Source: Ehretia macrophylla | Taxonomy: Eukaryota > Streptophyta > Magnoliopsida > Boraginales > Ehretiaceae | Length of the DNA stretch: 64,000 nucleotides | Assembly: GCA_037974665.1 (NCBI GenBank) | Contig: CM075773.1 | Location: 17,908,146-17,972,145, forward strand | Reading direction: 5' to 3' | Shown: positions 1-13,649 of the stretch, piece by piece | Numbering within the stretch: position 1 is the stretch's first letter | Layout: each line of letters starts with the position of its first letter | Made by a program: the position numbers and the translations under genes | Notes under the pieces: model-generated | What the model saw: only the letters and a program-made list of their open reading frames with translations | The model's database searches: none | Told to the model about the DNA's origin: nothing

Positions 1-3000
1 CGCTACGTGAAGCGAAGTTGTCTTGCCCAAGCTGCCATCGGATTCGGTAACAGAAATGTGATGGATTAGGTTGCCGGCCTTCCCGCGGCGCACGACGTAC
101 GATCCGGGACGTAAAAACAGTACAAAAGCAGAAAAGTGTCCGGAAACTGATGAAAACGTTCGATTTTGGGCTCTGAAAAAATACCCAGCGAAGCAGGCTT
201 AGCTGCCCCATCGTGGAGCTCTCGGAGAGCTTTCCAACGGTATGCTGTGGGCCGCGTAACTCCTTACAGATCAAAAGTTATGGGCTCCGGAGCGACGGAC
301 ACTTGGTCCCAAGCCCCACGACCTCGGTTTGCGGGCCCAGCCGCTACGTGAAGCGAAGTTGTCCTGCCCAAGCTGCCGTCGAATTCGGTAACAGAAATGT
401 GACGGATTAGGTTGCCGGCCTTCCCGCGGCGCACGACGTACGATCCGGGACGGAAAAACAGTACAAAAGCAGAAAAGTGTCCGGAAACTGATGAAAACGT
501 TCGATTTTGGGCTCTGAAAAAATACCCTGCGAAGCGGGCTTAGCTGCACCGTCGTGGAGCTCTCGGAGAGCTTTCCAACGGTATGCTGTGGGCCGCGTAA
601 CTCCTTACGGATCAAAAGTTATGGGCTCCGGAGCGACGGACACCTGGTCCCAAGCCCCACGACCTCGGTTTGCGGGCCCAGCCGCTACGTGAAGCGAAGT
701 AGTCTCTCCCAAGGTGACGTCGGATTCGGTAACAGAAATTTGCCGGATTAGGGTGCCGGCCTTCCCGCGGCGCACGACGTACGATCCGGGACGCAAAAAT
801 AGTACAAAAGCAAAAAAGTGTCCCGAAACTGATTAAAACGTTCGATTTTGGGCTCCGAAAAAAGGCACAGCAAAGCAGGCTTAGCAGCCCCGTCGTAGAG
901 CTCTCGGAGAGCTTTCCAACGGTATGCTGTGGGCCGCGTAACTCCTTACGGATCAAGAGTTATGGGCTCCGGAGCGACGGACACCTGGTCCCAAGCCCCA
1001 CGACCTCGGTTTGCGGGCCCAGCCGCTACGTGAAGCGAAGTTGTCTTGCCCAAGATGCCGTCGGATTCGGTAACAGAAATGTGATGGATTAGGTTGCCGG
1101 CCTTCCCGCGGCGCACGACGTACGATCCGGGACGGAAAAACAATACAAATGCAGAAAAGTGTCCGGAAACTGATGAAAACGTTCGATTTTGGGCTCCGAA
1201 AAAATGCCCAGCGAAGCGGGCTTAGCTGCACCATCGTGGAGCTCTCGGAGAGCTTTCCAACGGTATGCTGTGGGCCGCGTAACTCCTTGCGGATCAAAAG
1301 TTATGGGCTCCGGAGCGACGGACACCTGGTCCCAAGCCCCGTGACCTCGGTTTGCGGGCCCAGCCGCTACGTGAAGCGAAGTTGTCTTGCCCAAGATGCC
1401 GTCGGATTCGGTAACAGAAATGTGATGGATTAGGTTGCCGGCCTTCCCGCGGCGCACGACGTACGATCCGGGACGGAAAAACAATACAAATGCAGAAAAG
1501 TGTCCGAAAATTGATGAAAACGTTCGATTTTGGGCTCCGGAAAAAGGCCCAGCGAAGCGGGCTTAGCTGCCCCATCGTAGCGCTCTCGGAGAGCTTTCCA
1601 ACGGTATGCTGTGGGCCGCGTAACTCCTTGCGGATCAAAAGTTATGGGCTCCGGAGCGACGGAGACCTGGTCCCAAGCCCCGTGACCTCGGTTTGCGGGC
1701 CCGGCCACAACGTGAAGCGAAGTTGCCTCGCCCATGGTGCCGTGGGATTCGGTGACAGATACGTGATGAATTAGGTTGCCGTCCTTCCCGCGGCGCACTA
1801 CGTTCGATCCGGGACGAAAAAACAGTACAAAAGCGGAAAAGTGTCCGAAAACTGATGAAAACGTTCGATTTTGGGCTCCGAAAAAAGGCCCAGCGAAGCG
1901 AGCTTGGCTGCCCCGTCGTAGGGCTCTCGGAGAGCTTTCCAACGGTATGCTGTGGGCCGCGTAACTCCTTGCGGATCAAAAGTTATGGGCTCCGGAGCGA
2001 CGGAGACCTGGTCCCAAGCCCCGCGACCTCGGTTTGCGGGCCCGGCCTCAACGTGAAGCGAAGTTGTCTTGTCCAAGGTGCCGTCGGATTCGGTAACAGA
2101 AATGTGATGGATTAGGTTGCCGGCCTTCCCGCGGCGCACGACGTACGATCCGGGACGGAAAAACAGTACAAAAGCAGAAAAGTGTCCGGAAACTGATGAA
2201 AACGTTCGATTTTGGGCTCTGAAAAAATACCCAGCGAAGCGGGCTTAGCTGCACCGTCGTGGAGCTCTCGGAGAGCTTTCCAACGGTATGCTGTGGGCCG
2301 CGTAACTCCTTACGGATCAAAAGTTATGGGCTCCGGAGCGACGGACACCTGGTCCCAAGCCCCACGACCTCGGTTTGCGGGCCCAGCCGCTACGTGAAGC
2401 GAAGTTGTCTTGCCCAAGCTGCCGTCGGATTCGGTAACAGAAATGTGATGGATTAGGTTGCCGGCCTTCCCGCGGCGCACGACGTACGATCCGGACGGAA
2501 AAACAGTACAAAAGCATAAAAGTGTCCGGAAACTGATAAAAACGTTCGATTTTGGGCTCTGAAAAAATACCCAGCGAAGCGGGCTTAGCTGCACCGTCGT
2601 GGAGCTCCCGGAGAGCTTTCCAACGGTATGCTGTGGGCCGCGTAACTCCTTACGGAACAAAAGTTATGGGCTCCGGAGCGACGGACACCTGGTCCCAAGC
2701 CCCACGACCTCGGTTTGCGGGCCCAGCCGCTACGTGAAGCGAAGTTGTCTCGCCCAAGGTGCAGTCGGATTCGGTAACAGAAATGTGACGGATTAGGTTG
2801 CCGGCCTTCCCGCGGCGCACGACGTACGATCCGGGACGTAAAAATAGGACAAAAGCAGAAAAGTCTCCAGAAAATGATGAAAACGTTCGATGTTGGGCTG
2901 CGAAAAAATGTCCAGCAAAGCGGGCTTAGCTGCACCCTCGTAGAGCTCTCGGAGAGCTTTCCAACGGTATGTTGTGGGCCGCGTAACTCCTTGCGGATCA

Positions 3001-6000
3001 AAAGTTATGGGCTCCGGAGCGACGGACACCTGGTCCCAAGCCCCACGACCTCGGTTTGCAGGCTCAGCCTCTACGTAAAGCGAAGTTGTCTCGCCCAAGG
3101 TGCAGTCGGATTCGGTAACAGAAATGTGACGGATTAGGTTGCCGGCCTTCCCGCGGCTCACGACGTACGATCCGGGACGGGAAAACAGTACAAAAGCAGA
3201 AAAGTGTCCGGAAACTGATGAAAACGTTCGATTTTGGGCTCCGAAAAAAGGCCCAGCGAAGCAGGCTTAGCTGCCCCGTCGTAGAGCTCTTGGAGAGCTT
3301 TCCAACGGTATGCTGTGGGCCTCGTAACTCCTTACGGATCAAAAGTTATGGGCTCCGGAGCGACGGACACCTGGTCCCAAGCCCCACGACCTCGGTTTGC
3401 GGGCCCAGCCGCTACGTGAAGCGAAGTTGTCTTGCCCAAGATGCCGTCGGATTCGGTAACAGAAATGTGATGGATTAGGTTGCCGGCCTTCCCGCGGCGC
3501 ACGACGTACGATCCGGGACGGAAAAACAATACAAATGCAGAAAAGTGTCCGGAAACTGATGAAAACGTTCGATTTTGGGCTCCGAAAAAATGCCCAGCGA
3601 AGCGGGCTTAGCTGCACCATCGTGGAGCTCTCGGAGAGCTTTCCAACGGTATGCTGTGGGCCGCGTAACTCCTTACGGATCAAAAGTTATGGGCTCCGGA
3701 GCGACGGACACCTGGTCCCAAGCCCCACGACCTCGGTTTGCGGGCCCAGCCGCTACGTGAAGCGAAGTTGTCTCTCCCAAGGTGACGTCGGATTCGGTAA
3801 CAGAAATGTGACGGATTAGGTTGCCGGCCTTCCCGCGGCGCACGACGTACGATCCGGGACGTAAAAACAGTACAAAAGCAGAAAAGTGTCCGGAAACTGA
3901 TGAAAACGTTCGATTTTGGGCTCCGAAAAAAGGCCCAGCGAAGCGGGCTTAGCTGCCCCGTCGTAGAGCTCTTGGAGAGCTTTCCAACGGTATGCTGTGG
4001 GCCTCGTAACTCCTTACGGATCAAAAGTTATGGGCTCCGGAGCGACGGACACCTGGTCCCAAGCCCCACGACCTCGGTTTGCGGGCCCAGCCGCTACGTG
4101 AAGCGAAGTTGTCTTGCCCAAGAGGCCGCCGGATTCGGTAACAGAAATGTGATGGATTAGGTTGCCGGCCTTCCCGCGGCGCACGACGTACGATCCGGGA
4201 CGGAAAAACAATACAAAAGCAGAAAAGTGTCCGGAAACTGATGAAAACGTTCGATTTTGGGCTCCGAAAAAATGCCCAGCGAAGCGGGCTTAGCTGCACC
4301 ATCGTGGAGCTCTCGGAGAGCTTTCCAACGGTATGCTGTGGGCCGCGTAACTCCTTACGGATCAAAAGTTATGGGCTCCGGAGCGACGGACACCTGGTCC
4401 CAAGCCCCACGACCTCGGTTTGCGGGCCCAGCCGCTACGTGAAGCGAAGTTGTCTTGCCCAAGATGCCGTCGGATTCGGTAACAGAAATGTGATGGATTA
4501 GGTTGCCGGCCTTCCCGCGGCGCACGACGTACGATCCGGGACGGAAAAACAATACAAATGCAGAAAAGTGTCCGGAAACTGATGAAAACGTTCGATTTTG
4601 GGCTCCGAAAAAATGCCCAGCGAAGCGGGCTTAGCTGCACCATCGTGGAGCTCTCGGAGAGCTTTCCAACGGTATGCTGTGGGCCGCGTAACTCCTTACG
4701 GAACAAAAGTTATGGGCTCCGGAGCGACGGACACCTGGTCCCAAGCCCCACGACCTCGGTTTGCGGGCCCAGCCGCTACGTGAAGCAAAGTTGTCTCGCC
4801 CAAGCTGCCGTCGGATTCGGTAACATAAATGTGATGAATCAGGTTGTCGGTCTTCCCGCGGCGCACGACGTACTATCCGGGATGGAAAAACAGTACAAAA
4901 GCAGAAAAGTGTCCGGAAACTGATGAAAACGTTTGATTTTGGGCTCTGAAAAAATACCCAGCGAAGCGGGCTTAGCTGCACCGTCGTGGAGCTCTCGGAG
5001 AGCTTTCCAACGGTATGCTGTGGGCCGCGTAACTCCTTACGGAACAAAAGTTATGGGCTCCGGAGCGACGGACACCTGGTCCCAAGCCCCACGACCTCGG
5101 TTTGCGGGCCCAGCCGCTACGTGAAGCGAAGTTGTCTCGCCCAAGGTGCAGTTGGATTCGGTAACAGAAATGTGACGGATTAGGTTGCCGTCCTTCGCGC
5201 GGCGCACGACGTACGATCCGGGACGAAAAAACAGTACAAAAGCAGAAAAGTGTCCGGAAACTGATGAAAACGTTCGATTTTGGGCTCCGAAAGAAGGCCC
5301 AGCGAAGCAGGCTTAGCTACCACGTCGTGGAGCTCTCGGAGAGCTTTCCAACGGTATGCTATGGGCCGCGTAACTCCTTACGGATCAAAAGTTATGGGCT
5401 CCGGAGCGACGGACACTTGGTCCCAAGCCCCACGACCTCGGTTTGCGGGCCCAGCCGCTACGTGAAGCGAAGTTGTCTCGCCCAAGGTGCCATCGGATTC
5501 GGTAACAGAAATGTGACGGATTAGGTTGCCGGCCTTCCCGCGGCGCACGACGTACGATCCGGGACGTAAAAACAGTACAAAAGCAGAAAAGTGTCCGGAA
5601 ACTGATGAAAACGTTCGATTTTGGGCTCTGAAAAAATACCCAGCGAAGAGGGCTTTGCTGCACCGTCGTGGAGCTCTCGGAGAGCTTTCCAGCGATATGC
5701 TGTGGGCCGCGTAACTCCTTACGGATCAAAAGTTATGGGCTCCGGAGCAACGGAGACCTGGTCCCAAGCCCCACGCCCTTGGTTTGCTGGCCCAGCCTCT
5801 ACGTGAAGCGAAGTTGTCTTGCCCAAGGTACCGTGGTATTCGGTAACAGAAATGGGATAGATTAGGTTGCCGGCCTTCCCGCGGCGCACAACGTACGATC
5901 CGGGACGGAAAAACAGTACAAAAGCAGAAAAGTGTCCGGAAATTGATGAAAACGTTCGATTTTGGGCTCTGAAAAAATACCCAGCGAAGCGGGCTTAGCT

Positions 6001-6968
6001 GCACCGTCGTGGAGCTCTCGGAGAGCTTTCCAACGGTATGCTGTGGGCCGCGTAACTCCTTACGGATCAAAAGTTATGGGCTCTGGAGCGACGGAGACCT
6101 GGTCCCAAGCCCCACGACCTCGGTTTGCGGGCCCAGCCTCTACGTAAAGCAAAGTTGTCTCTCCCAAGGTGCCATGGGATTCGGTAACATAAATGTGATG
6201 GATTAGGTTGCCGGCCTTCCCGCGGCGCACGACGTACGATCCGGGACGTAAAAATAGTACAAAAGTAAAAAAGTGTCCGGAAACTGATGAAAACGTTCGA
6301 TTTTGGGCTCCGAAAAAAGGCCCAGCCAAGCAGATTTGGCTGCCCCGTCATAAAGCTAACGGAGAGCTTTCCAACGGTATGCTGTGGGCCGCATAACTCC
6401 TTACGGATCAAAAGTTATGGGCTCCGAAGCGATTGAGACCTGGTCCCAAGCCCCACGACCTCGGTTTGCAGGCCCAGCCTCTACGTGAAGCGAAGTTGTC
6501 TTGCCCAAGCTGCCATCGGATTCGGTAACAGAAATGTGATGGATTAGATTGCGGGCCTTCCCGCGGCGCACGACGTACAATCCGGGACGGAAAAACATTA
6601 CAAAAGCAGAAAAGTGTCCGGAAACTGATGAAAACTTTCGATTTTGGGCTCCAAAAAAAGGCCCAGCGAAGCGGGCTTAGCTGCCCAGTCGTAGAGCTCT
6701 CGGAGAGCTTTCCAACGGTATGCTGTGGGCTGCGTAACTCCTTACGGATCAAAAGTTATGGGCTCCGGAGCGACGGACACCTGGTCCCAAGCCCCACGAC
6801 CTCGGTTTGCGGGCCCAGCCGCTACGTGAAGCGAAGTTGTCTTGCCCAAGATGCCGTCGGATTCGGTAACAGAAATGTGATGGATTAGGTTGCCGGCCTT
6901 CCCGCGGCGCACGACGTACGATCCGGGACGGAAAAACAATACAAAAGCAGAAAAGTGTCCGGAAACTG

Positions 6969-8672
6969 ATGAAAACGTTCGATTTTGGGCTCCGAAAAAA
7001 TGCCAGGCGAAGCGGGCTTAGCTGCACCATCGTGGAGCTCTCGGAGAGCTTTCCAACGGTATGCTGTGGGCCGCGTAACTCCTTACGGATCAAAAGTTAT
7101 GGGCTCCGGAGCGACGGACACCTGGTCCCAAGCCCCACGACCTCGGTTTGCGGGCCCAGCCGCTACGTGAAGCGAAGTTGTCTCGCCCAAGGTGCAGTCG
7201 GATTCGGTAACAGAAATGTGACGGATTAGGTTGCCGGCCTTCCCGCGGCGCACGACGTACGATCCGGCACGTAAAAACAGTACAAAAGCAGAAAAGTGTC
7301 CGGAAACTGATGAAAACGTTCGATTTTGGGCTCCGAAAAAAGGCCCAGCCAAGCGGGCTTGGCTGCCCCGTCGTAGAGCTCTTGGAGAGCTTTCCAACGG
7401 TATGCTGTGGGCCGCGTAACTACTTACGGATCAAAAGTTATGGGCTCCGGAGCGACGGACACTTGGTCCCAAGCCCCACGACCTCGGTTTGCGGGCCCAG
7501 CCGCTACGTGAAGCGAAGTTGTCTTGCCCAAGCTGCCGTCGGATTCGGTAACAGAAATGTGATGGATTAGGTTGCCGGCCTTCCCGCGGCGCACGACGTA
7601 CGATCCGGGACGTAAAAACAGTACAAAAGCAGAAAAGTGTCCGGAAACTGATGAAAACGTTCGATTTTGGGCTCTGAAAAAATACCCAGCGAAGCGGGCT
7701 TAGCTGCCCCATCGTGGAGCTCTCGGAGAGCTTTCCAACGGTATGCTGTGGGCCGCGTAACTCCTTACGGATCAAAAGTTATGGGCTCCGGAGCGACGGA
7801 CACTTGGTCCCAAGCCCCACGACCTCGGTTTGCGGGCTCAGCCTCTACGTTAAGCGAAGTTGTCTTGCCCAAGGTGCCATGGGATTCGGTAACAGAAATG
7901 TGTCGGATTAGGTTGCCGGCCTTCCCGCGGCGCACGACGTACGATCCGGGACGCAAAAACAGTACAAAAGCAGAAAAGTGTCGCGAAACTGATTAAAACG
8001 TTCGATTTTGGGCTCTGAAAAAATACCCTGCGAAGCGGGCTTAGCTGCACCGTCGTGGAGCTCTCGGAGAGCTTTCCAACGGTATGCTGTGGGCCGCGTA
8101 ACTCCTTACGGATCAAAAGTTATGGGCTCCGGAGCGACGGACACCTGGTCCCAAGCCCCACGACCTCGGTTTGCGGGCCCAGCCGCTACGTGAAGCGAAG
8201 TTGTCTCTCCCAAGGTGACGTCGGATTCGGTAACAGAAATGTCAAGGATTAGGTTGCCGGGATTCCCGCGGCGCACGACGTACGATCCGGGACGGAAAAA
8301 CAGGACAAAAGCAGAAAAGTGTCCGGAAACTGATGAAAACGTTCGATTTTGGGCTCCGAAAAAAGGCCCAGCAAAGTAGGCTTGCTGCACCGTCGTAGAG
8401 CTCTAGGAGAGCTTTCCAACAGTATGTTGTGGGCCGCGTAACTCCTTGCGGATCAAAAGTTATGGGCTCCGGAGCGACGGAGACCTGGTCCCAAGCCCCA
8501 CGACTTCGGTTTGCGAGCCCAGCCTCTACGTGAAGCGAAGTTGTCTTGCCCAAGGTGCCATGGGATTCGGTAACAGAAATGTGATGGATTAGGTTACCGG
8601 CCTTCCTGCGGCGCACGACGTACGATTCGGTACGGAAAAACAGTACAAATACAGAAAAATGTTCGAAAACTG
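6969..8672. repeat. 5-monomer higher-order repeat, copy 1 (1,704 bp)
   Basis: Starts at the ATGAAAACG of a monomer with the diagnostic TGCCAGGCGAAGCG (near 7,002). The following monomers carry, in order, CCCAGCCAAGCGGGCTTGG (7,346), TACCCAGCG with CCCCATCG, TACCCTGCG (8,024), and a divergent fifth monomer with CAGCAAAGTAGGCTTGC. The diagnostic monomer recurs at 8,673. The first four monomers match 17,878-19,200 at a constant offset of 10,909 bp. The fifth differs, so this copy is mosaic. Confidence 0.7.
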
Positions 8673-11600
8673 ATGAAAACGTTCGATTTTGGGCTCCGAA
8701 AAAATGCCAGGCGAAGCGGGCTTAGCTGCACCATCGTGGAGCTCTCGGAGAGCTTTCCAACGGTATGCTGTGGGCCGCGTAACTCCTTACGGATCAAAAG
8801 TTATGGGCTCCGGAGCGACGGACACCTGGTCCCAAGCCCCACGACCTCGGTTTGCGGGCCCAGCCGCTACGTGAAGCGAAGTTGTCTCGCCCAAGGTGCA
8901 GTCGGATTCGGTAACAGAAATGTGACGGATTAGGTTGCCGGCCTTCCCGCGGCGCACGACGTACGATCCGGGACGTAAAAACAGTACAAAAGCAGAAAAG
9001 TGTCCGGAAACTGATGAAAACGTTCGATTTTGGGCTCCGAAAAAAGGCCCAGCGAAGCGGGCTTAGCTGCCCCGTCGTGGAGCTCTTGGAGAGCTTTCCA
9101 ACGGTATGCTATGGGCCGCGTAACTCCTTACGGATCAAAAGTTATGGGCTCCGGAGCGACGGACACTTGGTCCCAAGCCCCACGACCTCGGTTTGCGGGC
9201 CCAGCCGCTACGTGAAGCGAAGTTGTCTCGCCCAAGGTGCCATCGGATTCGGTAACAGAAATGTGACGGATTAGGTTGCCGGCCTTCCCGCGGCGCACGA
9301 CGTACGATCCGGGACGTAAAAACAGTACAAAAGCAGAAAAGTGTCCGGAAACTGATGAAAACGTTCGATTTTGGGCTCTGAAAAAATACCCAGCGAAGCG
9401 GGCTTAGCTGCACCGTCGTGGAGCTCTCGGAGAGCTTTCCAACGGTATGATGTGGGCCGCGTAACTCCTTACGGATCAAAAGTTATGGGCTCCGGAGCGA
9501 CGGACACCTGGTCCCAAGCCCCACGACCTCGGTTTGCGAGCCCAGCCGCTACGTGAAGCGTAGTTGTCTTGCCCAAGCTGCCGTCGGATTCGGTAACAGA
9601 AATGTGATGGATTAGGTTGCCGGCCTTCCCGCGGCGCACGACGTACGATCCGGGACGGAAAAACAGTACAAAAGCAGAAAAGTGTCCGGAAACTGATGAA
9701 AACGTTCGATTTTGGGCTCTGAAAAAATACCCAGCGAAGCGGGCTTAGCTGCACCGTCGTGGAGCTCTCGGAGAGCTTTCCAACAGTATGCTGTGGGCCG
9801 CGTAACTCCTTACGGATCAAAAGTTATGGGTTCCGTAGCGACGGACACCTGGTCCCAAGCCCCACGACCTCGGTTTGCGGGCCCAGCCGCTACGTGAAGC
9901 GAAGTTGTCTCGCCCAAGGTGCAGTGGGATTCGGTAACAAAAATGTGACGGATTAGGTTGTCGTCCTTTTCGCGGCGCACGACGCGCGATTCGGTACGAA
10001 AAAACAGCGCAAAAGAAGAAATGTGTCCAAAAATTGATGAAAACTTTCAATTTTGGGCTCCGGAAAAAGGCCCAGCGAAGCGGGCTTAGCTGCCCCGTCG
10101 TAGAGCTCTTGGAGAGCTTTCCAACGGTATGCTGTGGGCCGCGTAACACCTTGCGGATCAAAAGTTATGGGCTCCGGAGCGACGGACAGTTGGTCCCAAG
10201 CCCCATGACCTCGGTTTGCGGGCCCAGCCGCTACGTGAAGCGAAGTTGTCTCGCCCAAGGTGCCGTCGGATTCGGTAACAGAAATGTGACGGATTAGGTT
10301 GCCGGCCTTCCCACGGCGCACGACGTACGATCCGGGACGGAAAAACAGTACAAAAGCAGAAAAGTGTCCGGAAACTGATGAAAACGTTCGATTTTGGGCT
10401 CCGAAAAAAGGCCCAGCGAAGCGGGCTTTGCTGCCCCGTCGTAGAGCTCTTGGAGAGCTTTCCAACGGTATGCTGTGGGCCTCGTAACTCCTTACGGATC
10501 AAAAGTTATGGGCTCCGGAGCGACGGACACTTGGTCCCAAGCCCCACGACCTCGGTTTGCGGGCCCAGCCGCTACGTGAAGCGAAGTTGTCTCGCCCAAG
10601 GTGCCATCGGATTCGGTAACAGAAATGTGACGGATTAGGTTGCCGGCCTTCCCGCGGCGCACGACGTACGATCCGGGACGTAAAAACAGTACAAAAGCAG
10701 AAAAGTGTCCGGAAACTGATGAAAACGTTCGATTTTGGGCTCTGAAAAAATACCCAGCGAAGCGGGCTTAGCTGCACCGTCGTGGAGCTCTCGGAGAGCT
10801 TTCCAACGGTATGCTGTGGGCCGCGTAACTCCTTACGGATCAAAAGTTATGGGCTCCGGAGCGACGGACACCTGGTCCCAAGCCCCACGACCTCGGTTTG
10901 CGGGCCCAGCCGCTACGTGAAGCGAAGTTGTCTTGCCCAAGCTGCCGTCGGATTTGGTAACAGAAATTTGGCGGATTAGGGTGCCGGCCTTCCCGCGGCG
11001 CACGACGTACGATCCGGGACGGAAAAACAGTGCAAAAGCATAGAAGTGTCCGGAAACTGATTAAAACGTCCAATTTTGGGCTGCGAAAAAATACCCAGCG
11101 AAGCGGGCTTAGCTGCACCGTCGTGGAGCTCTCGGAGAGCTTTCCAACGGTATGCTGTGGGCCGCGTAACTCCTTACGGAACAAAAGTTATGGGCTCTGG
11201 AGCGACGGACACCTGGTCCCAAGCCCCACGACCTCGGTTTGCGGGCCCAGCCGCTACGTGAAGCGAAGTTGTCTCGCCCAAGGTGCAGTCGGATTCGGTA
11301 ACAGAAATGTGACGGATTAGGTTGCCGGCCTTCCCGCGGCGCACGACGTACGATCCGGGACGTAAAAACAGTACAAAAGCAGAAAAGTGTCCGGAAACTG
11401 ATGAAAACGTTCGATTTTGGGCTCCGAAAAAATGCCCAGCAAAGCGGGCTTAGCTGCACCATCGTAGAGCTCTCGGAGAGCTTTCCAACGGTATGTTGTG
11501 GGCCGCGTAACACCTTACGGATCAAAAGTTATGGGCTCTGGAGCGACGGAGACCTGGTCCCAAGCCCCACGACCTCGGTTTGCGGGCCCAGCCGCTACGT

Positions 11601-11996
11601 GAAGCGAAGGTGTCTCGCCCAAGGTGCAGTCGGATTCGTTAATAGAAATGTGATGGATCAGGTTGTCGGCCTTCCTGCGGCTCACGACGTACGATCCGAG
11701 ACGAAAAAACAGTACAAAAGTAGAAAAGTGTCCGGAAACTGATGAAAACGTTGGATTTTGGGCTCCGAAAAAAGGCCCAGCGAAGAGGGCTTAGCTGCCC
11801 CGTCGTAGAGCTCTCGGAGAGCTTTCCAACGGTATGCTGTGGGCCGCATAACTCCTTACGGATCAAAAGTTATGGACCCCGGAGCGACGGACACTTGGTC
11901 CCAAGCCCCACGACCTCGATTTGCGGGCCCAGCCGCTACGTGAAGCGAAGTTGTCTCGCCCAAGGTGCCATCGGATTCGGTAACAGAAATGTGACG

Positions 11997-12337
11997 GATT
12001 AGGTTGCCGGCCTTCCCGCGGCGCACGACGTACGATCCGGGACGTAAAAACAGTACAAAAGCAGAAAAGTGTCCGGAAACTGATGAAAACGTTCGATTTT
12101 GGGCTCTGAAAAAATACCCAGCGAAGCGGGCTTAGCTGCACCGTCGTGGAGCTCTCGGAGAGCTTTCCAACGGTATGCTGTGGGCCGCGTAACTCCTTAC
12201 GGATCAAAAGTTATGGGCTCCGGAGCGACGGACACCTGGTCCCAAGCCCCACGACCTCGGTTTGCGGGCCCAGCCGCTACGTGAAGCGAAGTTGTCTTGC
12301 CCAAGCTGCCGTCGGATTTGGTAACAGAAATGTGATG
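11997..12337. repeat. Reference satellite monomer (341 bp)
   Basis: A representative monomer, phased to start at GATTAGGTTGCC, the point that corresponds to the ends of the homologous 5S-spacer segment. It holds A/T tracts at 12,046-12,050, 12,057-12,060, 12,065-12,068, 12,077-12,079, 12,086-12,089, 12,097-12,100 and 12,109-12,114. A 6-bp hairpin lies at 12,150-12,164. The TTTCCAACG motif is at 12,164-12,172 and the conserved AAAAGTTATGGGCTCC segment follows. It belongs to the homogenised subtype with TACCCAGCG after the last A-run and GCACCGTCG before the hairpin. Confidence 0.9.
12150..12164. repeat. Conserved 6-bp hairpin present in most satellite monomers
   Basis: AGCTCT-CGG-AGAGCT is a perfect 6-bp inverted repeat with a 3-nt loop, shown here in the reference monomer. 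It is retained in many satellite monomers and in the satellite-like part of several 5S spacers (for example 54,149-54,163). Frequent variants are AGCTCTTGGAGAGCT, which keeps the stem, and AGATCTCTTGGAG, which breaks it. Whether it has a function is unknown. Confidence 0.75.
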
Positions 12338-13649
12338 GATTAGGTTGCCGGCCTTCCCGCGGCGCACGACGTACGATCCGGGACGGAAAAACAGTGCAAA
12401 AGCAGAAAAGTGTCCGGAAACTGATGAAAACGTTTGATTTTGGGCTCTGAAAAAATACCCAGCGAAGCGGGCTTAGCTGCACCGTCGTGGAGCTCTCGGA
12501 GAGCTTTCCAACGGTATGCTGTGGGCCGCGTAACTCCTTACGGAACAAAAGTTATGGGCTCCGGAGCGACGGACACCTGGTCCCAAGCCCCACGACCTCG
12601 GTTTGCGGGCCCAGCCGCTACGTGAAGCGAAGTTGTCTCGCCCAAGGTGCAGTCGGATTCGGTAACAGAAATGTGACGGATTAGGTTGCCGGCCTTCCCG
12701 CGGCGCACGACGTACGATCCGGGACGAAAAAACAGGACAAAAGCAGAAAAGTGTCCGGAAACTGATGAAAACGTTCGATTTTGGGCTCCGAAAAAATGCC
12801 CAGCAAAGCGGGCTTAGCTGCACCGTCGTAGAGCTGTCGGAGAGCTTTCCAACGGTATGCTGTGGGCCGCGTAACTCCTTACGGATCAAAAGTTAAGGGC
12901 TCCGTGGCGACGGACACCTGGTCCCAAGCCCCACGACCTCGGTTTGCGGGCCCAGCCGCTACGTGAAGCGAAGTTGTCTCGCCCAAGGTGCAGTCGGATT
13001 CGGTAACAGAAATGTGACGGATTAGGTTGCCGGCCTTCCCGCGGCGCACGACGTACGATCCGGGACGTAAAAACAGTACAAAAGCAGAAAAGTGTCCGGA
13101 AACTGATGAAAACGTTCGATTTTGGGCTCCGAAAAAAGGCCCAGCGAAGAGGGCTTAGCTGCCCCGTCGTAGAGCTCTTGGAGAGCTTTCCAACGGTATG
13201 CTGTGGGCCGCGTAACTCCTTACGGATCAAAAGTTATGGGCTCCGGAGCGACGGACACTTGGTCCCAAGCCCCACGACCTCGATTTGCGGGCCCAGCCGC
13301 TACGTGAAGCGAAGTTGTCTTGCCCAAGCTGCCGTCGGATTCGGTAACAGAAATGTGAGGGATTAGGTTGCCGGCCTTCCCGCGGCGCACGACGTACGAT
13401 CCGGGACGGAAAAACAGTACAAAAGCAGAAAAGTGTCCGGAAACTGATGAAAACGTTCGATTTTGGGCTCTGAAAAAATACCCAGCGAAGCGGGCTTAGC
13501 TGCACCGTCGTGGAGCTCTCGGAGAGCTTTCCAACGGTATGCTGTGGGCCGCGTAACTCCTTACGGATCAAAAGTTATGGGCTCCGGAGCGACGGACACC
13601 TGGTCCCAAGCCCCACGACCTCGGTTTGCGAGCCCAGCCTCTACGTGAA

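Noticed and set aside
12150-12164. The 6-bp hairpin as a rho-independent terminator or ncRNA
   Set aside because: It is followed by CTTTCC rather than a T-run, has a short stem, and sits in eukaryotic satellite DNA.
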